Numbered from the stretch's first letter, positions 26,962 to 36,194 are shown. The stretch is DNA of 64,000 nt from CAZTBB01 sp964611755 (GCA_964611755.1 CAZTBB010000006.1:1-64000), one strand, 5' to 3'. The notes: a model not told the origin generated them from the sequence alone. Numbers and translations: made by a program.

Positions 26962-27393
26962 ATGCGGCATTTCATCACAGCACTATGTTTTGGTTTGGCT
27001 CTGGGCGGGATGGGGATGACAGCCTATATACCCGCTTTGGCTCAAGGCAATCAGGCACAGGATCACGCCCAGGAAAAAGCGTCCTCTATTCGTTTTATGC
27101 AAGGGATGCAAGATGTGCCTCTAGCCCCCGGTTTGGAAGAGCTGAGCGAACAATCTCTAAGCTTTGATAAACCGGAGGGACGTATTATTGAGGTGCGTGC
27201 CGTGCTTGTTTCTGCTTCCCGTGCGGGCGTTGTTGAATATTACGAATCGGTTTTAACCCAATTCGGATGGAAGCGAATCGATTCGCCTCAAGACGGTGTT
27301 CTCTTTATCCGAAATAATGAGCTTTTATCTTTATCCTTTGAAAGCATTGAGGAAAATGAAATTGCGCGCTTTATGTTAAGTCCGGCAATGTAA
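26962..27393 (+). CDS. Small exported protein of unknown function
   Basis: A 143-residue product with an N-terminal signal peptide (hydrophobic stretch ALCFGLALGGMGMTAYIPALA, cleavage near residue 28). The mature domain of about 110 residues is alpha/beta and contains VEYYESVLTQFGWKRID, a pattern seen in small periplasmic proteins. GAGGAG precedes the ATG and mutM ends 22 bases upstream, so the two are cotranscribed. No family name assigned. Confidence 0.75.
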   Translation: MRHFITALCFGLALGGMGMTAYIPALAQGNQAQDHAQEKASSIRFMQGMQDVPLAPGLEELSEQSLSFDKPEGRIIEVRAVLVSASRAGVVEYYESVLTQFGWKRIDSPQDGVLFIRNNELLSLSFESIEENEIARFMLSPAM

Positions 27394-27445
27394 AAAAAGA
27401 GCGAAAAGCTAAGCCATTATTTTTTAAAAAAACTTTAGGAAATGC

Positions 27446-27475
27446 TTGACAGCAAAGGGTGATCCAACGTATTAC
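27446..27475 (+). promoter_or_regulatory. Promoter of rpsT
   Basis: TTGACA at 27446-27451, an 18-base spacer and TATTAC at 27470-27475, with about 80 bases of leader before the rpsT start codon. Confidence 0.65.
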
Positions 27476-27564
27476 TCTTCGATCATTGAAATTCGATAAA
27501 GATAACTGCTTTTGATGGGGCTTAGCCCAGAAGCAAAAAGATGAGAAAAGAAGGATAGAAAAAC

Positions 27565-27828
27565 ATGGCAAACCATGCTTCCGCAAAGAAAAGAATTCGC
27601 CGCAATGAGGCGCGCGCCGGTGTTAACAAAGCACGTCGCAGCCGTATGCGTACATTTTTGAAAAAAGTTGAAGAAGCAATTTCAACTGGTTCACAAAAAG
27701 AAGCACAAAGTGCTTTGCAAAAAGTTCAGCCTGAACTCTACAGAGGTGTGTCAAAAGGGATCCTGCACAAAAATACAGCAGCCCGCACAATGTCTCGTTT
27801 ATCAGCGAGAATCAAAGCGTTGAAATAA
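27565..27828 (+). CDS. rpsT: 30S ribosomal protein S20
   Basis: The 87-residue primary 16S rRNA-binding protein. It is very basic and helical, with MANHASAKKRIRRNEARA at the N-terminus and KGILHKNTAARTMSRL near the C-terminus. AAGGA precedes the ATG. The mutM-rpsT-dnaA order is common in Alphaproteobacteria. Confidence 0.97.
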   Translation: MANHASAKKRIRRNEARAGVNKARRSRMRTFLKKVEEAISTGSQKEAQSALQKVQPELYRGVSKGILHKNTAARTMSRLSARIKALK

Positions 27829-28326
27829 CGCTCACGACAAAGAGTGCTTAACCGGCACTCGTTAAAACTAACATTTTTGAAATTTTTTTCCTAAGTACTA
27901 AAGAGCCCCTTCTTTGGTATTATTTTGCTGCAGAAAATAAAGTTTGAACGATTATTTCTTTTTTCAATGTTCATGATTTATTCTCATTGCCATGGTGATT
28001 TTTTTTGGTGTAGGGTTGTCCTTATCGCAAGCAACAAAGAAACAAGAAAACACCATGTGAAAATAATGGTGAATCGCTTGAAGAAGGCCGATTTCCGGCT
28101 TTCACGAGGGTATAGATGGTAGAGGGGAACATAGTTCAAAAAAGGTCTTGCAGATCGATTTAAAACTGTGTTTTATGCCCAAGATCATAACAACGAGACG
28201 AAAGACCCTGAATACGAATTCCGTGAGTTCGTAAACCCTGTTTTTGTGTCTGGTGTTGAGGGATTGTATTGAGTAGATCGAGTGATTTAGTAGCGTTTAA
28301 CTTTTTAAATTGATGGAGTGAGAAGA
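27829..28326. other. Intergenic region between rpsT and dnaA
   Basis: About 500 bases. A GAGTGC/GCACTC hairpin (near 27841-27859) just after rpsT may end its transcript, though the T-run after it is weak. A 65-codon frame at 27925-28122 looks like chance. This is where a dnaA promoter and possibly an origin would be expected, but I found no sequence matching the DnaA box TTATNCACA, so I do not call an origin. AAATTGATGGAG ahead of dnaA contains its ribosome site. Confidence 0.5.
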
Positions 28327-29802
28327 ATGACACAAATCGGGGGAAATCCTGCACAACAAGGCCAAGAAACAGAACAAGACAACACAAAATTGTCAGAACG
28401 TGGTGTGCAGTCTGATTTGCAAGATATTTCTTTGGAGCCAACGGCCGAAATTAAGAAAATCTGGAAAAAAGTTCACCAGGATATGCGTAAAGAGTTTGGT
28501 GAGGCCATTTTCCGCTCATGGCTTAAGCCTTTGACTTTGCAGGCATTTTACCATGGTACGATGGAAGTGTCTGTCCCTACTCGTTTTATGCGTGATTGGA
28601 TCCAAACACATTATGCAGAGCGTATTTTGGGCATGTGTTCAGAAGCCTCTGAAGATGTGAAGAAGCTCCAGATTGTTGTCGTACAGAATGCTATTCTCGA
28701 TGATATCGAGCCGCCGGCAAAAATTAGTGAAGCGAAAATTAAAGAAGCCAATGAAAACCGCAAGAATGAGGTTGCAGAAATTTCCTCTCCCTTGGATGCG
28801 CGTTTTACATTCGATAGTTTTGTCGTAGGCAAACCAAATGCACTGGCGCATGCCGCTGCGCGCCGTGTTGTTGAAAGCGAAGGTGTTCCATTCAACCCGC
28901 TCTTCCTTTATGGCGGTGTAGGTCTTGGTAAAACGCATCTGATGCATGCCATTGCCCATGCTATTCAAGAGAACTCTCCGGAAAAGACCGTGATGTATCT
29001 CTCGGCTGAGAAATTTATGTACCAATTTGTGAAGGCATTGCGCGCCAATGAAACCATGAATTTCAAAGAGTGCTTCCGCTCTGTTGATGTCTTGATGATT
29101 GATGATATCCAGTTCATCGCCGGTAAAGAATCAACGCAAGAAGAATTTTTCCACACATTCAACGCGCTTGTTGATCAGAACAAGCAAATCATTATCTCCG
29201 CCGATAAGGCACCATCAGATTTGAGTGGCCTGGATGAGCGTTTGCGTTCACGTCTCGCATGGGGTTTGGTGGCTGATATTCACCCGACAACCTATGATCT
29301 GCGCCTTGGTATTTTGCAATCCAAACGTGAGCAGCTTGGTGCCAACGCACCGGATAGTGTCCTTGAATTCTTGGCATTGAAGGTGACATCAAACATCCGT
29401 GAACTTGAAGGTGCTTTGAACCGCATCGTGGCTCATGCCGATGTGTCTGGCGCGGAGATCACGCTTGAGACAACACAAGAAGTGCTGCAAGATTTGTTGC
29501 GCTCTCATGATCGTCGTATCACGATCGATGAAATCCAGCGCAAAGTGGCTGAGCATTATAACCTCCGCCTCTCAGATATGCATTCAGCGCGCCGCGCCCG
29601 TAACGTGGCCCGTCCGCGTCAGGTGGCGATGTATCTCGCCAAAGTTTTGACAGCCCGCAGCTTGCCGGAGATTGGCCGCAAATTCGGTGGCCGTGATCAC
29701 ACGACTGTGATGCATGCTGTGCGCAAGGTTGAGGAGCTGATCGAAGAGGATGCACAAATCGCACAGGATGTTGATGTGGTGCGCCGCGCTCTGACAGGTT
29801 GA
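28327..29802 (+). CDS. dnaA: Chromosomal replication initiator protein DnaA
   Basis: DnaA binds origin boxes, melts DNA and loads the helicase. The 491-residue protein shows domain I near 40-120 (WKKVHQDMRKEFGEAIFRSWL) and a linker. The AAA+ core has Walker A GGVGLGKTH and Walker B VLMIDDIQFI, followed by sensor motifs. Domain IV contains the signature GGRDHTTVMHAVRKVEEL. The ATG at 28327 is preceded by GGAG; a GTG at 28318 would extend it by three residues. A strong terminator follows. Unlike the classical arrangement, dnaN is 11.4 kb away. Confidence 0.98.
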   Translation: MTQIGGNPAQQGQETEQDNTKLSERGVQSDLQDISLEPTAEIKKIWKKVHQDMRKEFGEAIFRSWLKPLTLQAFYHGTMEVSVPTRFMRDWIQTHYAERILGMCSEASEDVKKLQIVVVQNAILDDIEPPAKISEAKIKEANENRKNEVAEISSPLDARFTFDSFVVGKPNALAHAAARRVVESEGVPFNPLFLYGGVGLGKTHLMHAIAHAIQENSPEKTVMYLSAEKFMYQFVKALRANETMNFKECFRSVDVLMIDDIQFIAGKESTQEEFFHTFNALVDQNKQIIISADKAPSDLSGLDERLRSRLAWGLVADIHPTTYDLRLGILQSKREQLGANAPDSVLEFLALKVTSNIRELEGALNRIVAHADVSGAEITLETTQEVLQDLLRSHDRRITIDEIQRKVAEHYNLRLSDMHSARRARNVARPRQVAMYLAKVLTARSLPEIGRKFGGRDHTTVMHAVRKVEELIEEDAQIAQDVDVVRRALTG

Positions 29803-29888
29803 TTTGCAGGCATTTGCAATTCTTTACTCGCGTAACAATTCTTTTCTCCTTTGCATTGTTTATAATGCATGATCGAAAACTGATATTC

Positions 29889-29926
29889 GGATCACCTTTT
29901 CCTCTTTTAAGGTGATCCGTTTTTTT
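29889..29926 (+). terminator. Intrinsic terminator of dnaA
   Basis: GGATCACCTT (29889-29898) pairs perfectly with AAGGTGATCC (29909-29918), followed by G and seven T's. Confidence 0.93.
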
Positions 29927-29995
29927 ATATCTTGCTACACAATCTTTTACATATTTTTATTGCGCCTTTTTATTGCACTCGCTATGGTTCGGCTT

Positions 29996-30586
29996 ATGGC
30001 AATGAATGATCTAAATATCAGAGAAGCAACATATGGTGATGAGCAATCCATTGCCGAGATACAGCTTTGGGCATGGCATATGATTTACCCAGATTTGATG
30101 GGTAAAACTCCTCAAGAAAAACACGAATTTTTAGAAAAAGAAAAAGCGTTTGCTAGGGGTAGATTTTCTCCCGAAAAGAGCTCTGATTCCGCCACATTGG
30201 TCGCTGAATTGAATGGGCGTATTATCGGGTTTTGTGTGCTTGCCAAGGCGATTGATCGTTTGCCGTTTAACCATGTTATTGGTGAGTTAAATGTTCTGAG
30301 TAACTATCAGGGCTATGGCGTTGCAAAATCTCTGCTTTCTAAAACTTGTGATGTGGCAATTGAAAAAGGCATCAAAGATATTGGTGGCGTTGTTCAATCC
30401 GATAATCGCCGTGCGAAGGAGTGGTATTTGAAATTACAACCGTCATCATATAGTGAGCGTGTGATGTCGCGTGATATGGATCATCAAACAGATATCTATA
30501 CGATTATGCGTTGGGATGATGTGGCGATGCTAAAACAGGCTTTAACTACGCCTGCTTTGGATCATTCCCCAGCACCTGAGTGGTAA
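29996..30586 (+). CDS. GNAT family N-acetyltransferase
   Basis: The acetyl-CoA binding core is visible as ELNVLSNYQGYGVAKSLLSKTCDVAIEKG, preceded by the strand VAELNGRIIGFCVLA and followed by SDNRRAKEWYLKLQ. The substrate is unknown. The frame opens at 29912, but that start overlaps the dnaA terminator and encodes a hydrophobic leader unlikely to be translated; I choose the ATG at 29996 (30002 is equally possible). bioB starts 28 bases after it, so it may be the first gene of the biotin operon transcript. Confidence 0.8.
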   Translation: MAMNDLNIREATYGDEQSIAEIQLWAWHMIYPDLMGKTPQEKHEFLEKEKAFARGRFSPEKSSDSATLVAELNGRIIGFCVLAKAIDRLPFNHVIGELNVLSNYQGYGVAKSLLSKTCDVAIEKGIKDIGGVVQSDNRRAKEWYLKLQPSSYSERVMSRDMDHQTDIYTIMRWDDVAMLKQALTTPALDHSPAPEW

Positions 30587-30614
30587 AATTTCGATTTAGG
30601 CTGGTCTTGAGCCT

Positions 30615-31613
30615 ATGAATGGTTTAAATAATGCCATTATGAATTTAGAACAAGTAACTGAGTTATATCACCGCCCTTTGTTGGACCTTGTATACGAGGC
30701 AGCAGGCGTTCACCGTGATCACCACAATCATCACGAAATGCAAATGTGTACATTGCTCTCGATTAAGACGGGCGGATGTCTGGAAGACTGCAAATATTGC
30801 AGCCAGTCCATCCATAACAATGCCGATCTGGATAAAGAGATTTTGATGAAAACCGATGAGGTTTTGGATCAAGCACGCAAGGCCAAAGAAGCCGGCTCCA
30901 CGCGTTTTTGCATGGGCGCGGCCTGGCCGCGTGTCTTGGATGGCAAAGCTTTTGATCGCGTCTGCGATATGGTCAAGGGTGTCTCGGATATGGGCATGGA
31001 GGCCTGTGTGACGCTTGGTATGCTCAATGAAGATCAGGCCAAACGCCTCAAAGATGCCGGCCTGACTGCCTATAACCACAACTTGGATACGTCCAGAGAG
31101 TTCTACGATAAAATTATTACAACCCGCACTTATGACGATCGCCTTGATACATTAAAGAATGTCGCCAAGGCGGGTATCTCGGCATGTTGTGGCGGTATTT
31201 TGGGCTTGGGTGAAAGCGAAAAAGATCGCATTAGCCTGTTGCATACGCTGAGCAATCTCGATCCGCAGCCCGAATCCGTACCGATTAATATGCTCGTCCC
31301 GGTAAAAGGGACGCCATTGGAGAATCAAAAGCGCCTGGAGATTTTTGAATGGATCAGATGTATTGCTGTGGCACGTATTTTGATGCCAAAGGCCATGGTG
31401 CGCCTATCAGCAGGCCGTTTGGAAATTTCAAAAGAAGCACAGGCACTGGCCTTTATGGCGGGGGCAAATGCTATCTTTACAGGCGATAAGCTTTTAACAA
31501 CGCCGAATCCTGAAGAGGATTTTGATTATGAATTGTTAGGCGAGCTCGGCATGAAGCCGCGCGCTCCTTATAAAGAGAATGAAGACGCTGACAAAAAAGC
31601 TACAGCAGCTTAA
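30615..31613 (+). CDS. bioB: Biotin synthase
   Basis: A radical-SAM enzyme inserting sulfur into dethiobiotin in the last step of biotin synthesis. The [4Fe-4S] motif GGCLEDCKYCSQS (C-x3-C-x2-C) is present, as are the 2Fe-2S ligands in CMGAAW, ACVTLGM and CCGGILGLGE and the C-terminal Arg in VRLSAGR. 332 residues is normal. An internal ATG at 30639 is a possible alternative start. Its 3' end overlaps bioF by 35 bases. Confidence 0.96.
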   Translation: MNGLNNAIMNLEQVTELYHRPLLDLVYEAAGVHRDHHNHHEMQMCTLLSIKTGGCLEDCKYCSQSIHNNADLDKEILMKTDEVLDQARKAKEAGSTRFCMGAAWPRVLDGKAFDRVCDMVKGVSDMGMEACVTLGMLNEDQAKRLKDAGLTAYNHNLDTSREFYDKIITTRTYDDRLDTLKNVAKAGISACCGGILGLGESEKDRISLLHTLSNLDPQPESVPINMLVPVKGTPLENQKRLEIFEWIRCIAVARILMPKAMVRLSAGRLEISKEAQALAFMAGANAIFTGDKLLTTPNPEEDFDYELLGELGMKPRAPYKENEDADKKATAA

Positions 31614-32694
31614 AGATAAACATCGTTACCGATCCCTTACACTGCCTGCGGGCCTTGATCTGACATCCAATGATTATCTCGGGATGAAAGCCCATCCGCT
31701 TTTACGTGATGCAGCCATGCATGCTCTGGATCAAGGGCTGGATATCGGCGCCGGAGGCTCGCGTCTTCTGCGCGGGCATATGGATGCGCACGCCGCGCTA
31801 GAGGAATTTGCCGCCTCTCATTTCAGGCATGAGCGTGCGCTTTATATGGCAACGGGGTTTCAGGCCAATATGGCTTTGTTTACAAGCCTGCCGGATCGCC
31901 ATGATGTGATTCTCTATGACCAATTGGTGCATGCCAGTGCGCGTGATGGCATTGAAGCCAGCAAAGCCAAGAGTTTTAAATTTGCCCATAATGATATGGA
32001 TGCTCTGCGCACACTCTTGGATAAATATGCGGGGGCGCAGCAGATTTGGGTGGCTGTCGAATCGCTTTATTCCATGGATGGTGATCGGGCGCCTCTGGAC
32101 GCGCTTTACGCGCTTACGGATGCTTATGGTGCCGTCCTGATTGTTGATGAAGCGCATGCAAGCGGTGTGTGCGGTGATGGCGGGCGCGGCCTAGCGGCTG
32201 GTTTGCCGCGCGCAAATCTCATCACGCTCCATACATGCGGGAAAGCCATTGGCGTGGCTGGCGGTCTAATATGTGCCGAATCTGAGATGATCGAGATGAT
32301 GATCAATGCCGCGCGTCCTTTTATTTATTCAACCGCCCCGATGCCTTTGCAAGCTTTGTTGGTACAAAAATCATTAGAGATATTAGCCGGTGATGAAGGC
32401 GATAGCCGCCGCACGCGATTGGCACAGATTTGTCAGACCGTGCATGATGGGATTGGCGGGCCGGGGACACATATAGTGCCTTATATTTTGGGGGCGGATG
32501 ATGCCGCGCTGCAAGCGGCCAATGAACTCAAGGGCCAAGGCTTTGATGTGCGCGCTATCCGTCCGCCAACAGTGGCCGAAGGCACAGCACGTTTGCGCAT
32601 ATCGCTCAGCAGCGAATTGAACCACGATGATATCAGCAAATTTTTGAGCGCGCTTGATGCGCTGGAGATGAGCAGAAAAGATGAGGCAGCATAA
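31579..32694 (+). CDS. bioF: 8-amino-7-oxononanoate synthase
   Basis: A PLP enzyme that condenses pimeloyl-ACP (or -CoA) with L-alanine. The 371-residue protein has LTSNDYLGM, GAGGSRLLRG, the Asp-Glu-Ala-His of VDEAHASGVCG, and the PLP lysine in HTCGKAIGVAGG. It overlaps bioB by 35 bases, and bioD begins 2 bases after its stop, so translation is probably coupled. Confidence 0.95.
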   Translation: MKTLTKKLQQLKDKHRYRSLTLPAGLDLTSNDYLGMKAHPLLRDAAMHALDQGLDIGAGGSRLLRGHMDAHAALEEFAASHFRHERALYMATGFQANMALFTSLPDRHDVILYDQLVHASARDGIEASKAKSFKFAHNDMDALRTLLDKYAGAQQIWVAVESLYSMDGDRAPLDALYALTDAYGAVLIVDEAHASGVCGDGGRGLAAGLPRANLITLHTCGKAIGVAGGLICAESEMIEMMINAARPFIYSTAPMPLQALLVQKSLEILAGDEGDSRRTRLAQICQTVHDGIGGPGTHIVPYILGADDAALQAANELKGQGFDVRAIRPPTVAEGTARLRISLSSELNHDDISKFLSALDALEMSRKDEAA

Positions 32695-32696
32695 GA

Positions 32697-33341
32697 ATGA
32701 GCCATAAAGGATTTATCATTTCAGGAACAGATACAGGCATTGGCAAGACCGTCGCCAGCGCTATGCTGACTTTGGCCTTAGAGGGCAATTACTGGAAGCC
32801 CATTCAATCGGGAATCGAAGATATTGTTGATACAAAAGCCGTGCAGCAAATGAGTGGTTTGCCCGATGATCGCTTTTTCCCGGAGCGTTATGTGTTGACC
32901 GAGCCTTTATCGCCGCATAGGGCGGCCGAATTTGACGGGGTCGAGGTTGATACAGGCTATCTGGATTTACCCGAATCGGATCGCCCACTAATTGTTGAGG
33001 GGGCCGGCGGGCTTATGGTTCCACTCACGCGTGACAAGCTTCAGATCAATCAATTCAAGAAATGGCAAAATCAGAGCGCTGATTTTCCTTTGATTTTATG
33101 TGCGCGAACGGCGCTTGGAACCATTAACCACACGCTTCTCTCACTCGAAGCATTATGGGATCGCAAGATGCATATTCATGGGCTGATTTTTATTGGAGAG
33201 GATAATCCTGATAATATCCGCACCATTGCTGATTTCTCCAAAGCAAAGGTGCTTGGGCATATTCCGATGATAGATGAGATTACACCAGCAGCACTGTCTC
33301 TGGTGTTTGAGCGCAATTTTGAAGTGAACGATTTTAAGTAA
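32697..33341 (+). CDS. bioD: Dethiobiotin synthetase
   Basis: This enzyme closes the ureido ring of 7,8-diaminopelargonate with CO2 and ATP. The 214-residue P-loop protein shows FIISGTDTGIGKTVASAML at the N-terminus, the Lys in YWKPIQSG, and VEGAGGLMVPL. Third gene of the operon, 10 bases ahead of bioA. Confidence 0.95.
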   Translation: MSHKGFIISGTDTGIGKTVASAMLTLALEGNYWKPIQSGIEDIVDTKAVQQMSGLPDDRFFPERYVLTEPLSPHRAAEFDGVEVDTGYLDLPESDRPLIVEGAGGLMVPLTRDKLQINQFKKWQNQSADFPLILCARTALGTINHTLLSLEALWDRKMHIHGLIFIGEDNPDNIRTIADFSKAKVLGHIPMIDEITPAALSLVFERNFEVNDFK

Positions 33342-33351
33342 GGGATCTGGC

Positions 33352-34644
33352 ATGGCTTCTAAAAAATCGCCGATCTGGCACCCGATGACCCAGCATGGAA
33401 TATTTCCCGAGATGATTGCGGTGGATCGCGCGGAAGGTGCGTATTTATACCGTGAGGATGGATCAAAGATTTTGGATGGGATTTCATCATGGTGGGTGAA
33501 TACGCATGGCCATTGCCACCCTAAAATTGTGAGCGCCGTACAGGAGCAAGCCGCAAAGTTAGAGCAGGTGATTTTTGCGGGCTTTACCCATCCGCCGGCC
33601 GAGGCGCTTACGCAGAAGCTCTTGGCGGTTACGCCTGACCCGCTTGAATATGTGTTCTATTCCGATAGTGGCTCGACGGCGATTGAAGTTGCCTTGAAAA
33701 TGGCCATTGGCTATTGGGAACATCAGGGGCAAGAACGCCACAAGATTATCGCTTTGGAAGATGGGTATCATGGCGATACGTTCGGAACGATGTCGACAGG
33801 CGCGCGCGGCGTTTTTAATGAACTGTATGAACCATTCCTCTTTGATGTGATCCATTTGCCCTTCCCTTCGGCAGGCAATGAAGATAAGACCCTGACATTT
33901 TTGGATGAGGTGCTGCGCGAAAGCGGAGACGATATTGCCGCCTTTGTTTTTGAGCCATTGGTGCAGGGCGCGGCAGGCATGCGGCTCTATTCCGGTGACG
34001 TGCTGGCCGCGATGCGCGCACGCATGAAGGCCCATGATATCTTGTTGATTGCCGATGAGGTAATGACAGGATTTGGCCGCACAGGATCAATGTTTGCCTG
34101 TGATGAGGCCGGAATTGTGCCTGATTTATTATGCCTGTCCAAAGGTTTAACGGGAGGCTTTTTGCCGATGGGTGCCACTTTGGCCACAGCCGAGATTTAT
34201 GATGCGTTTTATGGAACAGATCGGGCAAAGCAATTCTTCCATTCCACATCTTTTACAGGGAACCCTCTGGCCTGCGCCGCGGCCTTGGCCTCGCTGGAGA
34301 TTTGGGAGCAAGAGCCGGTGGCCGAGCGCATTGCCATGATCAATCAAACGCATGAAAGTGCCCGTGCGCGTTTCGAGGGGCGTGATGATATTCAAGAGGT
34401 GCGTATCAAGGGCACGATCATGGCCATGGATATTCGTGATGAGGTGCAGGGCTATCTCTCGAACCTTGGCACGGCGCTCTATGAATTTTATCTTGAGAAT
34501 GACATTCTCTTGCGCCCGATCGGTAATACGGTTTATATATTGCCACCATATTGCATAACAAAAGACGAATTGGAGCAGATCTATGACACAATCGAGAGAT
34601 CCTTGGATCGAGTCAAAAATGAAGGAACGCAACGCGCCGCATGA
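33352..34644 (+). CDS. bioA: Adenosylmethionine-8-amino-7-oxononanoate aminotransferase
   Basis: A PLP transaminase that uses S-adenosylmethionine as amino donor. The 430-residue protein has IWHPMTQHG, the Trp-Trp of SSWWVNTHGH, YSDSGSTAIEVALKMA, DEVMTGFGRTGSMFA, the PLP lysine in LSKGLTGGFLPM, and the FFHSTSFTGNPLACAAA segment. The next gene starts within its last 62 bases on another frame. Confidence 0.96.
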   Translation: MASKKSPIWHPMTQHGIFPEMIAVDRAEGAYLYREDGSKILDGISSWWVNTHGHCHPKIVSAVQEQAAKLEQVIFAGFTHPPAEALTQKLLAVTPDPLEYVFYSDSGSTAIEVALKMAIGYWEHQGQERHKIIALEDGYHGDTFGTMSTGARGVFNELYEPFLFDVIHLPFPSAGNEDKTLTFLDEVLRESGDDIAAFVFEPLVQGAAGMRLYSGDVLAAMRARMKAHDILLIADEVMTGFGRTGSMFACDEAGIVPDLLCLSKGLTGGFLPMGATLATAEIYDAFYGTDRAKQFFHSTSFTGNPLACAAALASLEIWEQEPVAERIAMINQTHESARARFEGRDDIQEVRIKGTIMAMDIRDEVQGYLSNLGTALYEFYLENDILLRPIGNTVYILPPYCITKDELEQIYDTIERSLDRVKNEGTQRAA

Positions 34645-35233
34645 GGCCGGAGTGCGCGCATTTTTATCTGTTCTTGTGCGTGATGAAAAGCGTCATGCCT
34701 TATTCTTGAATATGCTCTCTATGCTGGAGCATATGGGCAGCCGCAAAATTATGACCTCACAATCCAAATTCCCGGAATTGATGGATCAGGACACGTTGCA
34801 ACATTTGGCCGAAGAAGCGCGCCATGCTTATTTCTTTAAGCGTCATGCCGAGCGCATTGCCGGCCATGAAATGAAAGGCTGGGTGGATGAGAACACAACC
34901 GCGCGTATCCCGGCAATGATGTATTTTGGTCGTCTTGATGCTGGCATTAGCAAGAGCGTAAAACCGGAAGAGGCCTATGGCTGGGTATCGCTGATTATCG
35001 AATTGCGCGCGTGCTGGCTCTATCACATCTACAATGAAGTTGTTGAAGAGGCGGGCGTGCATTTGCCGCTAAAAAGCTTGTTGGCAGAAGAAGATAAACA
35101 TCTTGAAGAGATGTTTGAGATGGTCGGTGAAAATACAGCCTTGATGCAAGAGCTTTCAGCCTATGAAACAGATTTATTTGCCGCTCTTTGGGCGAAGATT
35201 GAAGGTCAGGAAAGCCTGGCGCAGGCCGCCTAA
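34583..35233 (+). CDS. Ferritin-like putative diiron protein in the biotin operon
   Basis: A 216-residue, all-helical protein with three Glu-x-x-His motifs: DEKRH (35-38), EEARH (78-81) and EEDKH (170-173), plus helix Glu near 140. Paired ExxH on antiparallel helices is the ligand pattern of ferritin-like diiron oxidases and oxygenases. I do not know a named family. It starts inside bioA with GGAG 7 bases upstream of the ATG, so it belongs to the biotin operon by overlap. bioC, bioH or bioZ are not in the operon, so a role in supplying or modifying the pimeloyl precursor is possible but inferred. Its stop overlaps the convergent gene by four bases. Confidence 0.72.
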   Translation: MTQSRDPWIESKMKERNAPHEAGVRAFLSVLVRDEKRHALFLNMLSMLEHMGSRKIMTSQSKFPELMDQDTLQHLAEEARHAYFFKRHAERIAGHEMKGWVDENTTARIPAMMYFGRLDAGISKSVKPEEAYGWVSLIIELRACWLYHIYNEVVEEAGVHLPLKSLLAEEDKHLEEMFEMVGENTALMQELSAYETDLFAALWAKIEGQESLAQAA

Positions 35234-36126
35234 GCTGGAACTTTTTCTAACTCTGCTTTATTCGTGAATTGTGGTTCATAAGGCGTGCCCATCACAGTCT
35301 CATAAAGCTCTCTCATAGTCATGGATGCCATAGCCGTATCAAAATCACGATGAATGTTAGTGCTATCGTGTATTATCTTGTGCGCCGCATGCATGGCATC
35401 ATAAAAGCCTTCATAAACCTCTTTAATGGTATCATCATTATAATAAGTAAATTCCTTGAATTCTTCTTGACCGTTTGAACCGGATGGCCAGCCATGGTTT
35501 ACAAGCCCGCCTTTTTCGATGCCATATTCTTTGCCTTTATATCTTATCAGAAGTTTTTCAAGCTGGTTTCTATGTCCTGCGCCATATTCTTTATAAGCAT
35601 CAATGCCTGTGAGTGCCGCCAGGTTATAAAGTTTTTCTTCTTCAAATGAGCAATGCTCCCAAATCTCATCCATCGTATGGCCTGTCTCCTGTCCGATGAG
35701 CCATAGAAGCGTGCGGTGATAGTTTTCAAGATTGTTAAATGTTCTAAAAGACCATTTGAGCTGATCTAAAAACTGCTTATTCCATTGATCGCTTTGGGGG
35801 GCATCAAAACCAGTATTCCAAAATTCCAGAGATAGAACAAAACATTCAGCTTCATAACTACCCTGATAGTTTATGTTTTCAAGCCTGCCTATTTTGTGAA
35901 GGGTTAATGCGTAAAGAATATGGCCAACTTCATGAATAAGAGCCTGTGTTTGCTCATACCCCCAATTATTCAAATGAAAGGAGATTGCCTCTTTTACAGT
36001 CATGTTTTGATCAAGCATATAGGAGAGCTCACCACGATAACCTAACCCTTTTCCCTCTCCATAAAGTGGGGCTTTAGGCTCTGAGATGGCTTGTTTTTTC
36101 GCGCTATTTTTAAAAAAGCTGAGCAA
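35230..36126 (-). CDS. H[D/E]xxH-family paralogue 1 of 6
   Basis: A 298-residue member of an unrecognised family repeated six times in tandem. Order of shared elements: a tag with YRGELSYMLDQNMTVKEA (30-47), HEVGH (65-69), YQGS-YEAE (87-94), an H-R-T-L-L-W-L-I-G-Q-E-T-G helix near 137-149, WPSGSNG (213-219), and a C-terminal M-R-E-L-Y helix. HEVGH is an exact zincin-type HExxH, with a Glu 25 residues later. No signal peptide. The start is TTG at 36126 with GAGAG upstream. Promoter on the minus strand: TTGATT (36190-36185), 17 bases, CTATCT (36167-36162). Confidence 0.75.
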   Translation of the reverse strand: MLSFFKNSAKKQAISEPKAPLYGEGKGLGYRGELSYMLDQNMTVKEAISFHLNNWGYEQTQALIHEVGHILYALTLHKIGRLENINYQGSYEAECFVLSLEFWNTGFDAPQSDQWNKQFLDQLKWSFRTFNNLENYHRTLLWLIGQETGHTMDEIWEHCSFEEEKLYNLAALTGIDAYKEYGAGHRNQLEKLLIRYKGKEYGIEKGGLVNHGWPSGSNGQEEFKEFTYYNDDTIKEVYEGFYDAMHAAHKIIHDSTNIHRDFDTAMASMTMRELYETVMGTPYEPQFTNKAELEKVPA

Positions 36127-36194
36127 TATATTCTCTCTTCATGTCGTTATGGGGCACTAGAAGATAGCACTTATTATGTAAATAAATCAAGCTT

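Noticed and set aside
27841..27859. CIRCE-like GAGTGC...GCACTC after rpsT
   Set aside because: The arms are in the reverse order to CIRCE and the spacing is wrong; it is better read as a weak hairpin at the end of rpsT.
27925..28122. 65-codon frame between rpsT and dnaA
   Set aside because: No ribosome site, unusual composition and no recognisable features.
27829..28326. Chromosomal origin upstream of dnaA
   Set aside because: No sequence matching the DnaA box TTATNCACA was found by eye, so position alone is not enough.
29912..29995. Hydrophobic N-terminal extension of the GNAT protein
   Set aside because: It overlaps the U-tract of the dnaA terminator and would have no ribosome site; GNAT proteins do not normally have such a leader.
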